64,000 bases of DNA from Erwinia sp. E602 (GTDB taxonomy: Bacteria; Pseudomonadota; Gammaproteobacteria; Enterobacterales; Enterobacteriaceae), in NCBI RefSeq assembly GCF_018141005.1, contig NZ_CP046582.1:3410001-3474000 (forward strand). The letters are read 5' to 3'. This document shows positions 38,584 through 48,992 of this stretch, piece after piece. How positions within the stretch are numbered: position 1 is the stretch's first letter; each line of letters opens with the position of its first letter. Below the pieces are notes generated by a model that made no database searches, was not told the DNA's origin, and saw only the letters and a program-made list of their open reading frames with translations. The position numbers were made by a program, and so were the translations under genes.

Positions 38584-38692
38584 TATTTCTCCCTTATCCG
38601 GGTATCACACCCACGATAATTAGCCTTGTATCAACAAACCTAAGAGTACGGCATGTTGCTCAGAGTTCAACACGCCGCTGGTAAACGCACGT

Positions 38693-40066
38693 TTACGGTT
38701 TGAATTCCAGCGTAGCGTTTTTAACCGCCTGCCACACTTCCGGACTCGGTGGCTTCGGAATTCTTGCCGAATTAGCCGCATTGATGGCTGCCTGGCAGAG
38801 TGCCGGGTCGCCACCTGCGGATTTAGCAGAAATCAACAGACCATCCGCTCCCAGACTGATACGCACGTCGCAGGTTTTGCCCGCAAAGGTATCAGCATCG
38901 TAAAACTTGCTCTGAATCGCGCCTTTCACCTGGCCCAGGTAGCTGTCGATCGCGGCACCTGAAGCGCCCGCTTTCTTCTGGTTACCTTCACCCGGTGCGG
39001 CACCGGCACCCCCGCCCGCTTTACCTGATTTCGGCGCATTCTTACCTGAAGTCAGGTCGCCGAGCAGATCGCCCACGTCACCGGCCTCTTTCGCCGCCTC
39101 AGCTGCCGCTTTCTTCTTCGCGGCGGCATCGGCTTTGGCTTTGGCTGCCGCATCGGCCTTGGCTTTCGCAGCAGCATCGGCTTTCGCTTTCGCCTCGGCG
39201 GCAGCCTTCTCTTTAGCCTCTGCCGCAGCTTGTTCTTTCGCTTCTGCGGCAGCCTGTGCTTTGGCTTCTGCTGCTGCGGCTTTCGCTTCCGCAGCGGCCT
39301 GTGCCTTGGCTTCCGCCGCCGCCTGGGCTTTCGCTTCCTGCGCCGCTTTCGCATCCGCAGCCGCTTTGGCTTTAGCATCGGCAGCAGCTTTTACTTTAGC
39401 TGCTTCTGCGGCAGCCTGCTTAGCCTGTTCTTCCGCTTTTTTCTTCGCATCGGCAGCCGCCGCTTTGGCGTCTTCCTGCGCTTTTTTCTGTGCATCAGCG
39501 GCGGCTTTCGCCTGGGCATCCGCCTGCGCTTTCGCATCGGCTTTGGCTTTTGCAGCGGCGTCTGCTGACGCTTTCGCCTGGGCATCGGCTTCGGCTTTGG
39601 CTTCAGCCTTCGCTTTCGCGGCGGCGGCTTCGGCCTGCTTCTGCTCCTGCTGGGCCTGCTTCGCGGCTTCCTGCGCCTGTTTCTGCTCGGCTGCCTGCTC
39701 GGCCGCTTCCGCTTTGGCCTGTTCAGCCGCCTGCAGACGCTCTTTCTCCAGCTGTTTCAGCCGCTGCTGTTCTGCCGCCTGTTTCTGCTGCAGCTCTTCC
39801 GCCTGCTGTTTCGCCTGCTTCTGGCGCTGTTGCTCGGCGCGTTTGCTGTCACTCTGTTGATTCTGCTGGCGATTATACTGTTCTACCACCGCACCAGGAT
39901 CGACCATGACGGCACTGATATCACTACCGCCGCCACCGCCGCCGCTGGCGTCGAGATTTTCGTCAAACGAGCTCCATACCAGCAGAGCGATCAGCACAAC
40001 ATGCAGGATCACTGAGAGGGTTATCGCACGTTTTAACTTATCGTTTTGCTCGGTTGCCTTCGACAC
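38693..40066 (-). CDS. tolA: Tol-Pal energy-transducing protein TolA
   Basis: TolA spans the periplasm and transmits proton-motive force from TolQR to TolB-Pal. The N-terminus has one membrane helix (about 14-34), then a long Ala/Lys/Glu/Gln helix (about 60-330) made of units like AEAKAQAA and AKADAAAK, then a globular domain III with two cysteines (GKTCDVRISLGADG, DPALCQAA). At 457 residues it is 36 longer than E. coli TolA (421), with the extra length in the helix. Confidence 0.97.
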   Translation of the reverse strand: MSKATEQNDKLKRAITLSVILHVVLIALLVWSSFDENLDASGGGGGGSDISAVMVDPGAVVEQYNRQQNQQSDSKRAEQQRQKQAKQQAEELQQKQAAEQQRLKQLEKERLQAAEQAKAEAAEQAAEQKQAQEAAKQAQQEQKQAEAAAAKAKAEAKAEADAQAKASADAAAKAKADAKAQADAQAKAAADAQKKAQEDAKAAAADAKKKAEEQAKQAAAEAAKVKAAADAKAKAAADAKAAQEAKAQAAAEAKAQAAAEAKAAAAEAKAQAAAEAKEQAAAEAKEKAAAEAKAKADAAAKAKADAAAKAKADAAAKKKAAAEAAKEAGDVGDLLGDLTSGKNAPKSGKAGGGAGAAPGEGNQKKAGASGAAIDSYLGQVKGAIQSKFYDADTFAGKTCDVRISLGADGLLISAKSAGGDPALCQAAINAANSARIPKPPSPEVWQAVKNATLEFKP

Positions 40067-40095
40067 TCTCGATTCCCAAAAACGGTTCGAATGAA

Positions 40096-40524
40096 TTAAA
40101 TCGGCTGCGTCATTAATCCGACAGACTTCACGCCTGCCTGATGCAGCAAGTTAAGCGCCTTGATGATCTCTTCGTAGGGCACCTCTTTCGCACCGCCGAT
40201 CAGGAACACGGTCTTCGGATCGGCAGTGATACGACGCTGTGCTTCGGCGACGACCTGCTCAGACGGTAACTGCTCCATGCGGTCGTGATCGACCACCAGG
40301 CTGTACTGCCCGACGCCGGAAACTTCAACAATCACCGGCGGATTATCATTAGTGGAGACGGTTTTAGAATCTGTTGCGTCCGGGAGATCGACCTCAACGC
40401 TCTGGGTAATGATCGGTGCGGTTGCCATGAAGATCAGCAGCAGCACCAGCAGTACGTCCAGCAGCGGAACGATGTTGATCTCGGACTTCATGTCGCGTCG
40501 ACCGCGACCACGCGTTCTGGCCAT
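40096..40524 (-). CDS. tolR: Tol-Pal subunit TolR
   Basis: An inner-membrane protein of 142 residues, E. coli length, with one membrane helix (about 17-37, INIVPLLDVLLVLLLIFMAT). The helix carries the proton-path Asp in PLLDVLL. The periplasmic domain has the ExbD/TolR fold. It works with TolQ as a proton-driven stator and lies 14 bases after tolQ and 29 bases before tolA. Confidence 0.97.
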   Translation of the reverse strand: MARTRGRGRRDMKSEINIVPLLDVLLVLLLIFMATAPIITQSVEVDLPDATDSKTVSTNDNPPVIVEVSGVGQYSLVVDHDRMEQLPSEQVVAEAQRRITADPKTVFLIGGAKEVPYEEIIKALNLLHQAGVKSVGLMTQPI

Positions 40525-40538
40525 GTGAAACCTCCGAC

Positions 40539-41225
40539 TTACTTGCTGGCGTCGCTGGTGAAAGCCTGACGGTGCAGGATAGCCGTGAACTCTTCCATAA
40601 AGTTGTCGTAGTTCTGCTCCAGCTTATTCACGCGCAGGGTCAGACGGTTGAAGGCCATCACGGCCGGGATCGCCGCAAACAGACCGATCGCGGTAGCGAT
40701 CAGCGCTTCGGCAATACCCGGTGCCACCATCTGCAGGGTGGCCTGTTTTACCGCACCGAGGGCGATAAAGGCGTGCATGATCCCCCATACCGTACCAAAC
40801 AGGCCGATATACGGGCTGATTGAACCGACGGTACCAAGGAATGGAATATGGTTTTCCAGCGCTTCCAGCTCGCGGTTCATTGAGATGCGCATGGCACGGG
40901 TCGCCCCTTCCACTACTGCTTCCGGCGCGTGGTTATTCGCGCGGTGCAGCCGGGCAAACTCTTTGAAGCCGGCATAGAAAATCTGCTCCGAGCCCCCGAG
41001 CTCATCGCGGCGCGCCTGGCTCTCCTGGTACAGGCGCGAGAGTTCGATACCCGACCAGAACTTATCTTCGAAAGCGTCTGCATCCCGTGTCGCCGCATTC
41101 AGAATACGGGTGCGCTGAATGATCACCGCCCAGGAGGCGATGGAGAATCCGATTAAAATTAACATGATCAGTTTTACCAGAAGGCTCGCCTTCAGGAACA
41201 AATCAAGAACATTCATGTCAGCCAC
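40539..41225 (-). CDS. tolQ: Tol-Pal proton channel subunit TolQ
   Basis: A 228-residue MotA/TolQ/ExbB-family protein with three membrane helices (about 17-37, 135-160 and 170-190) and the conserved [20 protein letters not shown]. It starts with GTG and overlaps the end of ybgC by 13 bases, so translation is coupled. With TolR it converts proton flow into movement of TolA. Confidence 0.97.
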   Translation of the reverse strand: MADMNVLDLFLKASLLVKLIMLILIGFSIASWAVIIQRTRILNAATRDADAFEDKFWSGIELSRLYQESQARRDELGGSEQIFYAGFKEFARLHRANNHAPEAVVEGATRAMRISMNRELEALENHIPFLGTVGSISPYIGLFGTVWGIMHAFIALGAVKQATLQMVAPGIAEALIATAIGLFAAIPAVMAFNRLTLRVNKLEQNYDNFMEEFTAILHRQAFTSDASK

Positions 41226-41626
41226 TGCTTGAACTCCGCGACAATAGACTTGGGAAGCGCTATCGGCTTCATTAGATGTGGATTGATGCAGGCAATAAGG
41301 ACTTCTGCTTCATTGAGTACACGCCCATCAGCATTCAGAATGCGCTGAGCGAACGTCATGGTCGTGCGGCTCATGGCAACCACCCGGCACTCCACGCTGA
41401 GCAGATCGTCCAGACGTGCGGCAGCAAGGTAATCAACCGTCATTCGACGCACGACAAAGGACACCTGCTGTTCCAGCAGTGCCTGTTGATTGAAATGGCG
41501 CTGACGCAGCATCTCAGTACGTGCCCGTTCATAAAAAGCAACGTAGCTGGCGTGGTAAACCACGCCGCCGGCATCTGTGTCTTCATAATAGACGCGCACC
41601 GGCCATCGAAACAGCGTTGTACTCAC
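41213..41626 (-). CDS. ybgC: Acyl-CoA thioesterase YbgC
   Basis: A hot-dog-fold thioesterase of 137 residues, acting on short- and medium-chain acyl-CoA or acyl-ACP. The active-site block is [25 protein letters not shown] with the catalytic Asp. GTG start as in E. coli. It is first in the ybgC-tolQRA unit; the 253-base gap before it should hold the promoter. Confidence 0.96.
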   Translation of the reverse strand: MSTTLFRWPVRVYYEDTDAGGVVYHASYVAFYERARTEMLRQRHFNQQALLEQQVSFVVRRMTVDYLAAARLDDLLSVECRVVAMSRTTMTFAQRILNADGRVLNEAEVLIACINPHLMKPIALPKSIVAEFKQWLT

Positions 41627-41879
41627 TCTACATCCCGGTAATGCATTAAACGTTGGTACCCCGAAAACGTTGCTACTATACGCAAGAGCACAGGGCTTGG
41701 GAATGGGTTGCCAGAGGGGAACGAAAATAATTATTGAACGGTAACAACTTATGGGAAGTCAGTACGTTTGGCAAACAAAGATTGACAATTACAGAGATAA
41801 AAACAGACGAAAATCCGTTAGATTGTCGACAGTATACCTGGCCGATCGGGCAGCCAGGCATTGGCGGACGGTAACCGTG

Positions 41880-42173
41880 TTAGCGGTAGAAGAAAACGAT
41901 GCCGCAGACCAGCAGGATTAACGCCGGCAGCGGCGAAAATACCCCCTGCCAGCGCAGGCGTCGCGGGCGGAAGCCGACGCCGTGGATCACTCCACTGCAT
42001 ACCGCCCAGATCAGCAACGGCCCCTGCCAGATAGCCAGATGGCCGCTGTTGGCGGCAAAGCGCGCCGGGTCCCAGAAGATACAGCCCGCCAGCAGCAGCG
42101 CGGCGGCCAGCGACAGCGCCCGCAGGGGGCATCTGTCCATCAGTTGATACAGACGGCTTACCCCCTGCCCCAT
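41880..42173 (-). CDS. ybgE: Cyd operon protein YbgE
   Basis: A 97-residue inner-membrane protein with three hydrophobic helices, LSLAAALLLAGCIFW, GPLLIWAVCSGVIHGVGF and LPALILLVCGIVFFY. It is the conserved last gene of the cydABX operon. The role is not established; it may aid oxidase assembly. The ATG shares one base with the cydX stop (TAATG). Confidence 0.93.
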   Translation of the reverse strand: MGQGVSRLYQLMDRCPLRALSLAAALLLAGCIFWDPARFAANSGHLAIWQGPLLIWAVCSGVIHGVGFRPRRLRWQGVFSPLPALILLVCGIVFFYR

Positions 42174-42283
42174 TACTGGTCGCCTTCTGCGTTGCTGGCC
42201 TCAACATGTTCCAGCGCCAGCGCGGTGATAATTCCGAAGGCACAGGCCAGCAGCGTGCCAAGGATCCAGGCAAAGTACCACAT
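42173..42283 (-). CDS. cydX: Cytochrome bd oxidase small subunit CydX
   Basis: Reading the minus strand from 42283 gives a 36-residue peptide starting MWYFAWILGTLLACAFGIIT and continuing ALALEHVEASNAEGDQ. It is one transmembrane helix, nearly identical to E. coli CydX (37 aa), which stabilises the CydAB haem site. It lies 14 bases after cydB with a GGAG-like site. Confidence 0.96.
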   Translation of the reverse strand: MWYFAWILGTLLACAFGIITALALEHVEASNAEGDQ

Positions 42284-42297
42284 GATATCGCTCCTAT

Positions 42298-43437
42298 TCA
42301 GTAGAGTGAGTGGGTGTTGTTTTCAATCTGTTCATTGGTCACCCGGCCGAACATCTTCCAGTAACACCAGCTGGTATAGATGAGGATCAGCGGCACGAAG
42401 ATAATCGCGGCCACGGTCATCACCTTCAGCGTCAGCAGCGTCGAGGTCGCATCCCACATCGTCAGGCTGGCACCCGGCACGGTGCTGGAGGGCATCACGA
42501 ACGGGAACATCGCTACGCCGGCCGTCAGGATCACACAGGCCAGCGTCAGTGAGGAGAACAGGAACGCCCAGGCGCCCTTCTCCAGCCGTGAAAACAGGAC
42601 GGTCAGCAGCGGCAGCACCACGCCCAGTAGCGGAATCAGCCACAGTACCGGCGTGTGATTGAAATTAACCAGCCAGGCACCGGCCTCGCGGCCCACCGTT
42701 TTCAGCAGCGGATTGGAGACGCCGTTGTGATCCAGCGCCGAGGTCACCACGTAGCCATCGATACCATAAACTACCCAGACGCCGGCCAGCGCGAAACAGA
42801 CCATCATCACCAGCGCGGAAATTTGCGCCGCGCAGCGGGCACGCTGATGCAGTACGCCAACGGTGCGCATCTGCAGGTAGGTCGCTCCCTGTGCCAGAAT
42901 CATGGTCAGGCTGACGATGCCGGCCAGCAGGCCAAACGGATTCAGCAGCTGGAAGAAATTGCCGGTATAGAACAGACGCAGATCGTTGTCGATATGGAAC
43001 GGCACGCCCTGCAGCAGGTTGCCGAACGCCACGCCGATCACCAGCGGCGGCACGAAGCTGCCGATGAAAATGCCCCAGTCCCACATGCCGCGCCAGCGCA
43101 TATCCTCAATCTTCGACCGGTAATCGAAACCGACCGGACGGAAGAACAGCGAAGCCAGTACCAGGATCATCGCCACGTAGAATCCGGAGAACGCTGCGGC
43201 GTAGACCATCGGCCAGGCGGCAAACAGCGCGCCGCCGGCGGTGATTAACCACACCTGGTTGCCGTCCCAGTGCGGGGCAATACTGTTGATCATCACCCGA
43301 CGCTCGGTATCGGTGCGGCCGAGAATGCGGGTCAGCATGCCGACCCCCATGTCGAAGCCGTCGGCGACCGCGAAGCCGATAAACAGGATGCCGATCAGCA
43401 GCCACCAGATAAAACGCATCAATTCATAAGTTAACAT
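42298..43437 (-). CDS. cydB: Cytochrome bd-I oxidase subunit II
   Basis: CydB pairs with CydA in the high-affinity quinol oxidase. The 379-residue protein, the same length as in E. coli, has about nine helices and the conserved GFAVADGFDMGVG (with the acidic residue of the inner channel), HWDGNQVWLITAGGALFAAWP and PLLTVLFSRLEKGAWAF. It lies 15 bases after cydA. Confidence 0.97.
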   Translation of the reverse strand: MLTYELMRFIWWLLIGILFIGFAVADGFDMGVGMLTRILGRTDTERRVMINSIAPHWDGNQVWLITAGGALFAAWPMVYAAAFSGFYVAMILVLASLFFRPVGFDYRSKIEDMRWRGMWDWGIFIGSFVPPLVIGVAFGNLLQGVPFHIDNDLRLFYTGNFFQLLNPFGLLAGIVSLTMILAQGATYLQMRTVGVLHQRARCAAQISALVMMVCFALAGVWVVYGIDGYVVTSALDHNGVSNPLLKTVGREAGAWLVNFNHTPVLWLIPLLGVVLPLLTVLFSRLEKGAWAFLFSSLTLACVILTAGVAMFPFVMPSSTVPGASLTMWDATSTLLTLKVMTVAAIIFVPLILIYTSWCYWKMFGRVTNEQIENNTHSLY

Positions 43438-43452
43438 CGCTCAGTGTCTCCC

Positions 43453-45021
43453 TTAGCGGACCGTCTGCAGACGTGGCTCAGGCTGCTCGTAGTGATAGCG
43501 GCCGGTCTTCAGGCTACTCGGCCCCAGCCGGGCAAACCTGAACATCAGGTACATCTCGGCCACGATAAACAGCGTGTAGAGCCCGCAGATGAGTCCCATT
43601 GAGAACAGCAGATCCCCGGCAGTGAGCGACGAGTTAGCGACCGCCGTAGGTAGCACCTCACCAATTGCCCACGGCTGACGACCATACTCGGCAACAAACC
43701 AGCCGGATTCGATAGCGATCCACGGCAGCGGGATACCGTACAGCGCGCACTTCAGCAGCAGCGGCCACTGACCAATGCGGTTACGAATCACCGTCCAGAA
43801 CGACAGTCCGATGATCAGCAGCATCAGCATGCCGCTGGCGACCATGATGCGGAAGGAGAAGTAGAGTGGCGCCACGCGAGGGATGGAGTCCTGTACCGCC
43901 TGTTTAATCTGCGCTTCGCTGGCGTCAGAGACGGCCGGAGTATAGCGCTTCAGCAGCAGGCCGTAGCCAAGGTCATTCTTCGCCGCGTTAAAGGCAGTAC
44001 GCACCGCCGGGTCCTGATTGCCGCCGCGCAGCTCCTGCAGTAGCGCGTAGGCTTTCATACCGTTACGGATGCGCACTTCATGCTGGCCCATCAGCTCTTT
44101 CAGACCGGTGACCTGCTTGTCCACCGAGCGGGTGGCAATCAGCCCCAGCGCCCACGGGATCTGGATGGCGTAGCGGTTCTCCTGCTTATCCTGGTCGGGA
44201 ATGCCAAACAGGGTAAAGGCGGCCGGCGCAGGCTGGGTTTCCCACTCGGCTTCGATCGCGGCCAGTTTGGTTTTCTGCACGTCACCGATTTCGTAACCGG
44301 ATTCGTCACCCAGCACGATCACTGACAGGATGGCGGCCATACCGAAGCTGGCGGCCACCGCAAACGAGCGTTTGGCGAAGGCGACGTCGCGGCCGCGCAG
44401 CAGATAGTAAGCGCTAACCCCGAGAATAAACATCGCGCCGCAGGTGTAACCTGCCGCCACGGTGTGGACGAATTTCACCTGTGCGACCGGGTTGAGCACC
44501 AGCTCGGAGAAGCTGACCATCTCCATACGCATGGTTTCCCAGTTGAACTCAGAGGCCACCGGGTTCTGCATCCAGCCGTTTGCCACCAGGATCCACAGCG
44601 CCGACAGGTTTGAGCCCAGCGCCACCAGCCAGGTGACCGCCATATGCTGCACTTTACCCAGCCGGTCCCAGCCGAAGAAGAACAGGCCAACAAAAGTGGA
44701 TTCAAGGAAGAACGCCATCAGGCCTTCGATGGCCAGCGGCGCACCGAAGATATCGCCAACGTAGTGCGAGTAATAGGACCAGTTGGTGCCGAACTGGAAC
44801 TCCATAGTCAGCCCGGTGGCCACGCCCAGCGCAAAGTTGATGCCAAATAACTTGCCCCAGAATTTGGTCATATCTTTATAGATTTGTTTACCTGACAGGA
44901 CGTAGATCGTCTCCATGATGGCCAGTAAAAACGCCATACCCAGCGTCAGTGGCACAAACAGGAAATGATACATCGCCGTCAATGCAAACTGTAAACGTGA
45001 CAGTTCGACAATATCAAACAT
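43453..45021 (-). CDS. cydA: Cytochrome bd-I oxidase subunit I
   Basis: CydA carries haems b558, b595 and d and oxidises ubiquinol while reducing oxygen. The 522-residue protein starts [28 protein letters not shown] with the axial His19 region. It has a long periplasmic Q-loop and the signature [22 protein letters not shown] precedes the ATG. It opens the cydABX-ybgE operon and is read in the same direction as the suc genes upstream. Confidence 0.98.
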   Translation of the reverse strand: MFDIVELSRLQFALTAMYHFLFVPLTLGMAFLLAIMETIYVLSGKQIYKDMTKFWGKLFGINFALGVATGLTMEFQFGTNWSYYSHYVGDIFGAPLAIEGLMAFFLESTFVGLFFFGWDRLGKVQHMAVTWLVALGSNLSALWILVANGWMQNPVASEFNWETMRMEMVSFSELVLNPVAQVKFVHTVAAGYTCGAMFILGVSAYYLLRGRDVAFAKRSFAVAASFGMAAILSVIVLGDESGYEIGDVQKTKLAAIEAEWETQPAPAAFTLFGIPDQDKQENRYAIQIPWALGLIATRSVDKQVTGLKELMGQHEVRIRNGMKAYALLQELRGGNQDPAVRTAFNAAKNDLGYGLLLKRYTPAVSDASEAQIKQAVQDSIPRVAPLYFSFRIMVASGMLMLLIIGLSFWTVIRNRIGQWPLLLKCALYGIPLPWIAIESGWFVAEYGRQPWAIGEVLPTAVANSSLTAGDLLFSMGLICGLYTLFIVAEMYLMFRFARLGPSSLKTGRYHYEQPEPRLQTVR

Positions 45022-45634
45022 GATAACTCCTTGCTCCGCTAAAGGGAGCAGCCTTAAATAAATGAGTCAGAAACGCATTTACTTATTCGTGCCCCCGGTA
45101 ATAACGAAAACCGCGTTCCTGAACCCTGGCTACAGGCGCAATGCAGCACGCCTCAGCGCAGCTGAGCCCCAGGGCAAAGACGGATTTAAAATTTCTGGTG
45201 GTGAGATTGCGCAGTGATGATACGCCTTTCTCCCCACAGGATTAAAGTGGTTTTCGATGACAATATTCTTTTCTTGTCTTACATCAAATTTCGATGAATC
45301 AACGATCTATCCATCATTGATGTGGCGCAATTTAACCCTATCGGAGACGGCAATTCCAGATAAATACCCAGGTATAAATCGGCATTTATTGATCCAGAAT
45401 AATAATCTGACGAGGCAACTGTGCCGGAGAGGAGAGTTGTGAAACTATTGTATAACTTTATAAAGTAAAAGGTGAATGCACCATCCACTTATGCCACCTG
45501 TTACGGTAAATGATAATTCCCGTAATTTAAAATTTTATTAACCAGGCCAGCCAGCCCGTGGCTTTGCGCTACCTGCCGCCGGAAGAAACAAAAAGGGCCG
45601 CCCGAAGGCAGCCCTGATATCGCAAGAGTTTAGC
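45022..45634. other. sucD-cydA intergenic/promoter region
   Basis: A 613-base A/T-rich stretch that must contain the oxygen-controlled cyd promoters. At 45589-45615 it holds the sucD terminator. Around 45287-45320 there are several ATCAA/TTGAT half-sites of the FNR type, but no clean TTGAT-N4-ATCAA palindrome. The mngR/mngAB genes found here in E. coli are absent. I see no protein gene. Confidence 0.55.
45589..45615 (-). terminator. Intrinsic terminator of sdh-suc operon
   Basis: On the minus strand AGGGCTGCC, loop TTCG, GGCGGCCCT is followed by a U-run (TTTTTG). It ends about 20 bases past the sucD stop. In E. coli the sucD 3' UTR is the source of the small RNA SdhX; here the segment is short and I cannot say whether one is made. 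Confidence 0.85.
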
Positions 45635-46507
45635 TTACTGTGGCAGTACGGCTTTCACCGCGTCGCCGATGTCCGCCAGGCTACGCACGGTTTTCACACC
45701 GGCCGCTTCCAGCGCAGCAAACTTCTCGTCTGCGGTGCCTTTGCCACCGGCGATAATCGCACCGGCGTGGCCCATACGCTTGCCTTTCGGCGCGGTAACG
45801 CCGGCGATATAGCCGACGACCGGCTTGGTCACGTACTCTTTGATAAACGCTGCGGCTTCTTCTTCCGCGCTGCCGCCAATCTCACCGATCATCACGATCG
45901 CTTCGGTCTGCGGGTCATCCTGGAACAGTTTCAGGATGTCGATGAAGTTTGAACCTGGGATCGGGTCACCGCCGATACCGACGCAGGTCGACTGGCCGTA
46001 GCCGATGTCGGTGGTCTGCTTGACTGCTTCATAGGTCAGGGTACCGGAACGGGAAACGATGCCGATACGGCCCGGCTGGTGAATGTGGCCAGGCATGATG
46101 CCGATTTTACATTCGCCTGGAGTGATGACACCCGGGCAGTTCGGGCCAATCATGCGCACGCCGGCTTCATCCAGCTTCACCTTCACGGTCAGCATATCCA
46201 GCGTCGGGATGCCTTCGGTGATGGTGATGATCAGTTTGATGCCCGCTTCAATCGCTTCCAGGATACCGTCTTTGCAGAACGGAGCCGGAACGTAGATCAC
46301 CGAGGCGGTGGCGCCGGTGGCTTCTACCGCTTCGCGCACGGTGTTAAACACCGGCAGGCCAAGGTGCTCAGTGCCGCCTTTACCCGGAGTGACGCCGCCA
46401 ACCAGCTGCGTACCGTAGGCCAGCGCCTGCTCAGAGTGGAAGGTACCCTGACCGCCGGTGAAACCCTGGCAGATCACTTTGGTGTTTTTATCGATCAAAA
46501 TGGACAT
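45635..46507 (-). CDS. sucD: Succinyl-CoA synthetase alpha subunit
   Basis: SucD carries the phospho-histidine of the ATP/ADP-forming succinyl-CoA synthetase and binds CoA. The 290-residue product has the CoA-binding [38 protein letters not shown], and [17 protein letters not shown] with the phosphorylated His. Its ATG shares a base with the sucC stop (TAATG). Confidence 0.98.
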   Translation of the reverse strand: MSILIDKNTKVICQGFTGGQGTFHSEQALAYGTQLVGGVTPGKGGTEHLGLPVFNTVREAVEATGATASVIYVPAPFCKDGILEAIEAGIKLIITITEGIPTLDMLTVKVKLDEAGVRMIGPNCPGVITPGECKIGIMPGHIHQPGRIGIVSRSGTLTYEAVKQTTDIGYGQSTCVGIGGDPIPGSNFIDILKLFQDDPQTEAIVMIGEIGGSAEEEAAAFIKEYVTKPVVGYIAGVTAPKGKRMGHAGAIIAGGKGTADEKFAALEAAGVKTVRSLADIGDAVKAVLPQ

Positions 46508-47673
46508 TATTTACCCTCCGCTGCGGCAACAACGCGCTGTGCCGCGTCACTCAGGCTGGTTGCTGCAATAATATTCAATCCGCTGTCTGCCAGTTTTTTC
46601 GCGCCCAGCTCAGCATTGTTACCTTCCAGACGGACCACAACCGGTACGTTGACGCCGACTTCTTCCACGGCACCGATGATACCGTCAGCAATCAGGTCAC
46701 AGCGGACGATGCCGCCGAAGATGTTAACGAAGACCGCTTTCACCGCATCGTCAGACAGGATGATTTTAAAGGCTTCGGTCACGCGCTCTTTGGTCGCGCC
46801 GCCGCCAACGTCCAGGAAGTTGGCCGGCTGGCCACCGCTCAGCTTCACGATGTCCATGGTGCCCATCGCCAGACCGGCTCCGTTAACCATGCAGCCGATG
46901 TTGCCTTCCAGCGCCACGTAGTTCAGTTCCCACTGCGTTGCGTGGGCTTCACGGGCATCTTCCTGGCTTGGGTCACGCATTTCGCGCAGCTCAGGCTGAC
47001 GGAACATGGCGTTGCTGTCGGCGGTCAGTTTACCGTCGAGACACACCAGGTCGCCCTGCTTAGTGATCACCAGCGGGTTGATCTCAACCAGCGCCAGGTC
47101 GCGCTCCAGGAACAGCGTCGCCAGACCCATAAAGATCTTGGTGAACTGGCCAACCTGCTTACCGGTCAGGCCCAGCTTGAACGCCAGCTCACGGCCCTGG
47201 TAAGGCTGTGGACCGGTCAGCGGGTCCAGCGCCATTTTGTGGATCAGATGCGGAGTCTCTTCCGCCACTTTCTCGATTTCCACGCCGCCTTCGGTAGAGG
47301 CCATAAACACCACGCGACGGGTCGCACGGTCCACTACGGCACCCAGATACAGCTCTTTGTCGATATCGGTCGCTGCTTCAACCAGGATCTGATTAACCGG
47401 CTGACCGCCTGCGTCAGTCTGATAGGTCACCAGGTTTTTGCCCAGCCAGTTTTCGGCGAACGCACGAATGTCTTCTTTGCTGTTAACAACCTTCACGCCG
47501 CCCGCTTTACCGCGGCCACCGGCATGAACCTGACATTTCACAACCCACGGGCCGGCGCCAATTTTAGAGGCGGCTTCTTCAGCTTCACGTGGCGTGGTGC
47601 AGGCGTAGCCGGTTGGTGCCGGTAAGCCATACCGTGCAAACAACTGTTTTGCCTGATATTCGTGTAAGTTCAT
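46507..47673 (-). CDS. sucC: Succinyl-CoA synthetase beta subunit
   Basis: SucC binds nucleotide through an ATP-grasp fold and forms an alpha2-beta2 enzyme with SucD. The 388 residues equal E. coli. Visible are [54 protein letters not shown] and [13 protein letters not shown]. It lies 90 bases after sucB in the same operon. Confidence 0.98.
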   Translation of the reverse strand: MNLHEYQAKQLFARYGLPAPTGYACTTPREAEEAASKIGAGPWVVKCQVHAGGRGKAGGVKVVNSKEDIRAFAENWLGKNLVTYQTDAGGQPVNQILVEAATDIDKELYLGAVVDRATRRVVFMASTEGGVEIEKVAEETPHLIHKMALDPLTGPQPYQGRELAFKLGLTGKQVGQFTKIFMGLATLFLERDLALVEINPLVITKQGDLVCLDGKLTADSNAMFRQPELREMRDPSQEDAREAHATQWELNYVALEGNIGCMVNGAGLAMGTMDIVKLSGGQPANFLDVGGGATKERVTEAFKIILSDDAVKAVFVNIFGGIVRCDLIADGIIGAVEEVGVNVPVVVRLEGNNAELGAKKLADSGLNIIAATSLSDAAQRVVAAAEGK

Positions 47674-47763
47674 GATGTTCTATCCATTCAGGTCTGAAAA
47701 GACTTAGCCACCGTTGTGGCTACACATAGAACAGAGCACGGCGCTGGCCGTGCTCTGCAAGGT

Positions 47764-48978
47764 TTAAACGTCCAGCAGCAGACGCGCCGGATCTTCCAGC
47801 AGCTCTTTAATCGCCACCAGGTAACCCACGGACTCACGTCCGTCGATCAGGCGGTGGTCGTAAGAGAGCGCCAGATACATCATCGGCTGGATCACCACCT
47901 GACCATTCACCGCCATCGGACGATCTTTGATCGCGTGCATACCAAGGATCGCACTCTGCGGTGGGTTGATGATCGGCGTCGACATCAGCGAACCGAACAC
48001 GCCGCCGTTGGTGATGGTGAAGTTACCGCCGGTCAGCTCCTCAACGGTCAGCTTGCCGTCACGGCCTTTAATCGCCAGCTCTTTGATTTTCTTCTCGATG
48101 TCCGACATGCTCAGCGCATCAACGTCTTTCAGTACCGGCGTCACCAGGCCACGCGGCGTGGAGACGGCGATGCTGACGTCGAAGTAGTTGTGGTAGACCA
48201 CATCTTCACCGTCGATCGAGGCGTTCACTTCCGGATAACGCTTCAGCGCTTCTACCACCGCTTTGATGTAGAAGGACATAAAGCCCAGGCGCACGCCGTG
48301 GCGCTTCTCGAAGGCATCACCGTACTGCTTACGCAGTGCCATGATCGGCTGCATGTTGACTTCGTTGAAGGTGGTCAGCATCGCGGTGCTGTTTTTCGCC
48401 TGCAGCAGACGTTCGGCCACGCGCTTACGCAGGCGGGTCATCGGTACACGCTTCTCGCTGCGGCCTGCCTGCACCACCGGTGCAGCCTCAGGTGCTTTGG
48501 CAGCAGGGGCTTTCGCCTGAGCCTGTGCCAGATGTTTTTCCACATCTTCACGGGTCAGACGGCCACCGACGCCGGTGCCTTTAATGGCAGACGCATCGAG
48601 GTTGTGCTCGGCGATCAGGCGGCGAATGGCCGGGCTGAGCGCGTCGTTGCTTTCTTCATCCAGCGAGGCAGTCTGACGCTGGGCTGGCGTAGAGTCTTTG
48701 CTTTCGGTTTTAACCGAGGTCTCTTTGCCGCCGCTGTTGCCTTCTTTCAGGCGCCCCAGCAACTGGCGAGAGGTGACGGTGGCACCTTCGTCTTCAAGGA
48801 TGGCTTCCAGCACGCCGTCCGCAGCAGCAGGCACTTCCAGGATCACTTTGTCAGTTTCAATTTCCACCAGCACTTCATCACGGGTCACCGCATCACCCGG
48901 CTTTTTATGCCAGGTGGCGACGGTTGCATCAGCAACGGATTCAGGCAGGTCGGGAACAAGAATATCTACGCTACTCAT
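47764..48978 (-). CDS. sucB: 2-oxoglutarate dehydrogenase E2 subunit
   Basis: SucB is the dihydrolipoyl succinyltransferase core of the complex. The 404 residues show one lipoyl domain with [13 protein letters not shown] (lysine at about 44), a peripheral-subunit-binding domain ([25 protein letters not shown] and on, about 110-150), an Ala/Pro linker, and the catalytic domain ending [15 protein letters not shown] with the catalytic His. AAGGA precedes the ATG. Confidence 0.97.
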   Translation of the reverse strand: MSSVDILVPDLPESVADATVATWHKKPGDAVTRDEVLVEIETDKVILEVPAAADGVLEAILEDEGATVTSRQLLGRLKEGNSGGKETSVKTESKDSTPAQRQTASLDEESNDALSPAIRRLIAEHNLDASAIKGTGVGGRLTREDVEKHLAQAQAKAPAAKAPEAAPVVQAGRSEKRVPMTRLRKRVAERLLQAKNSTAMLTTFNEVNMQPIMALRKQYGDAFEKRHGVRLGFMSFYIKAVVEALKRYPEVNASIDGEDVVYHNYFDVSIAVSTPRGLVTPVLKDVDALSMSDIEKKIKELAIKGRDGKLTVEELTGGNFTITNGGVFGSLMSTPIINPPQSAILGMHAIKDRPMAVNGQVVIQPMMYLALSYDHRLIDGRESVGYLVAIKELLEDPARLLLDV

Positions 48979-48992
48979 TTTCTTTCCTTTAA

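Noticed and set aside
39135..39860. An Ala/Phe/Ser-rich plus-strand frame of 241 codons
   Set aside because: It is the antisense of the tolA repeat helix, whose biased codons keep the opposite strand open.
45287..45320. A possible FNR site before cydA
   Set aside because: There are ATCAA and TTGAT half-sites, but I could not find a pair with the correct 4-base spacing, so no separate site is called.
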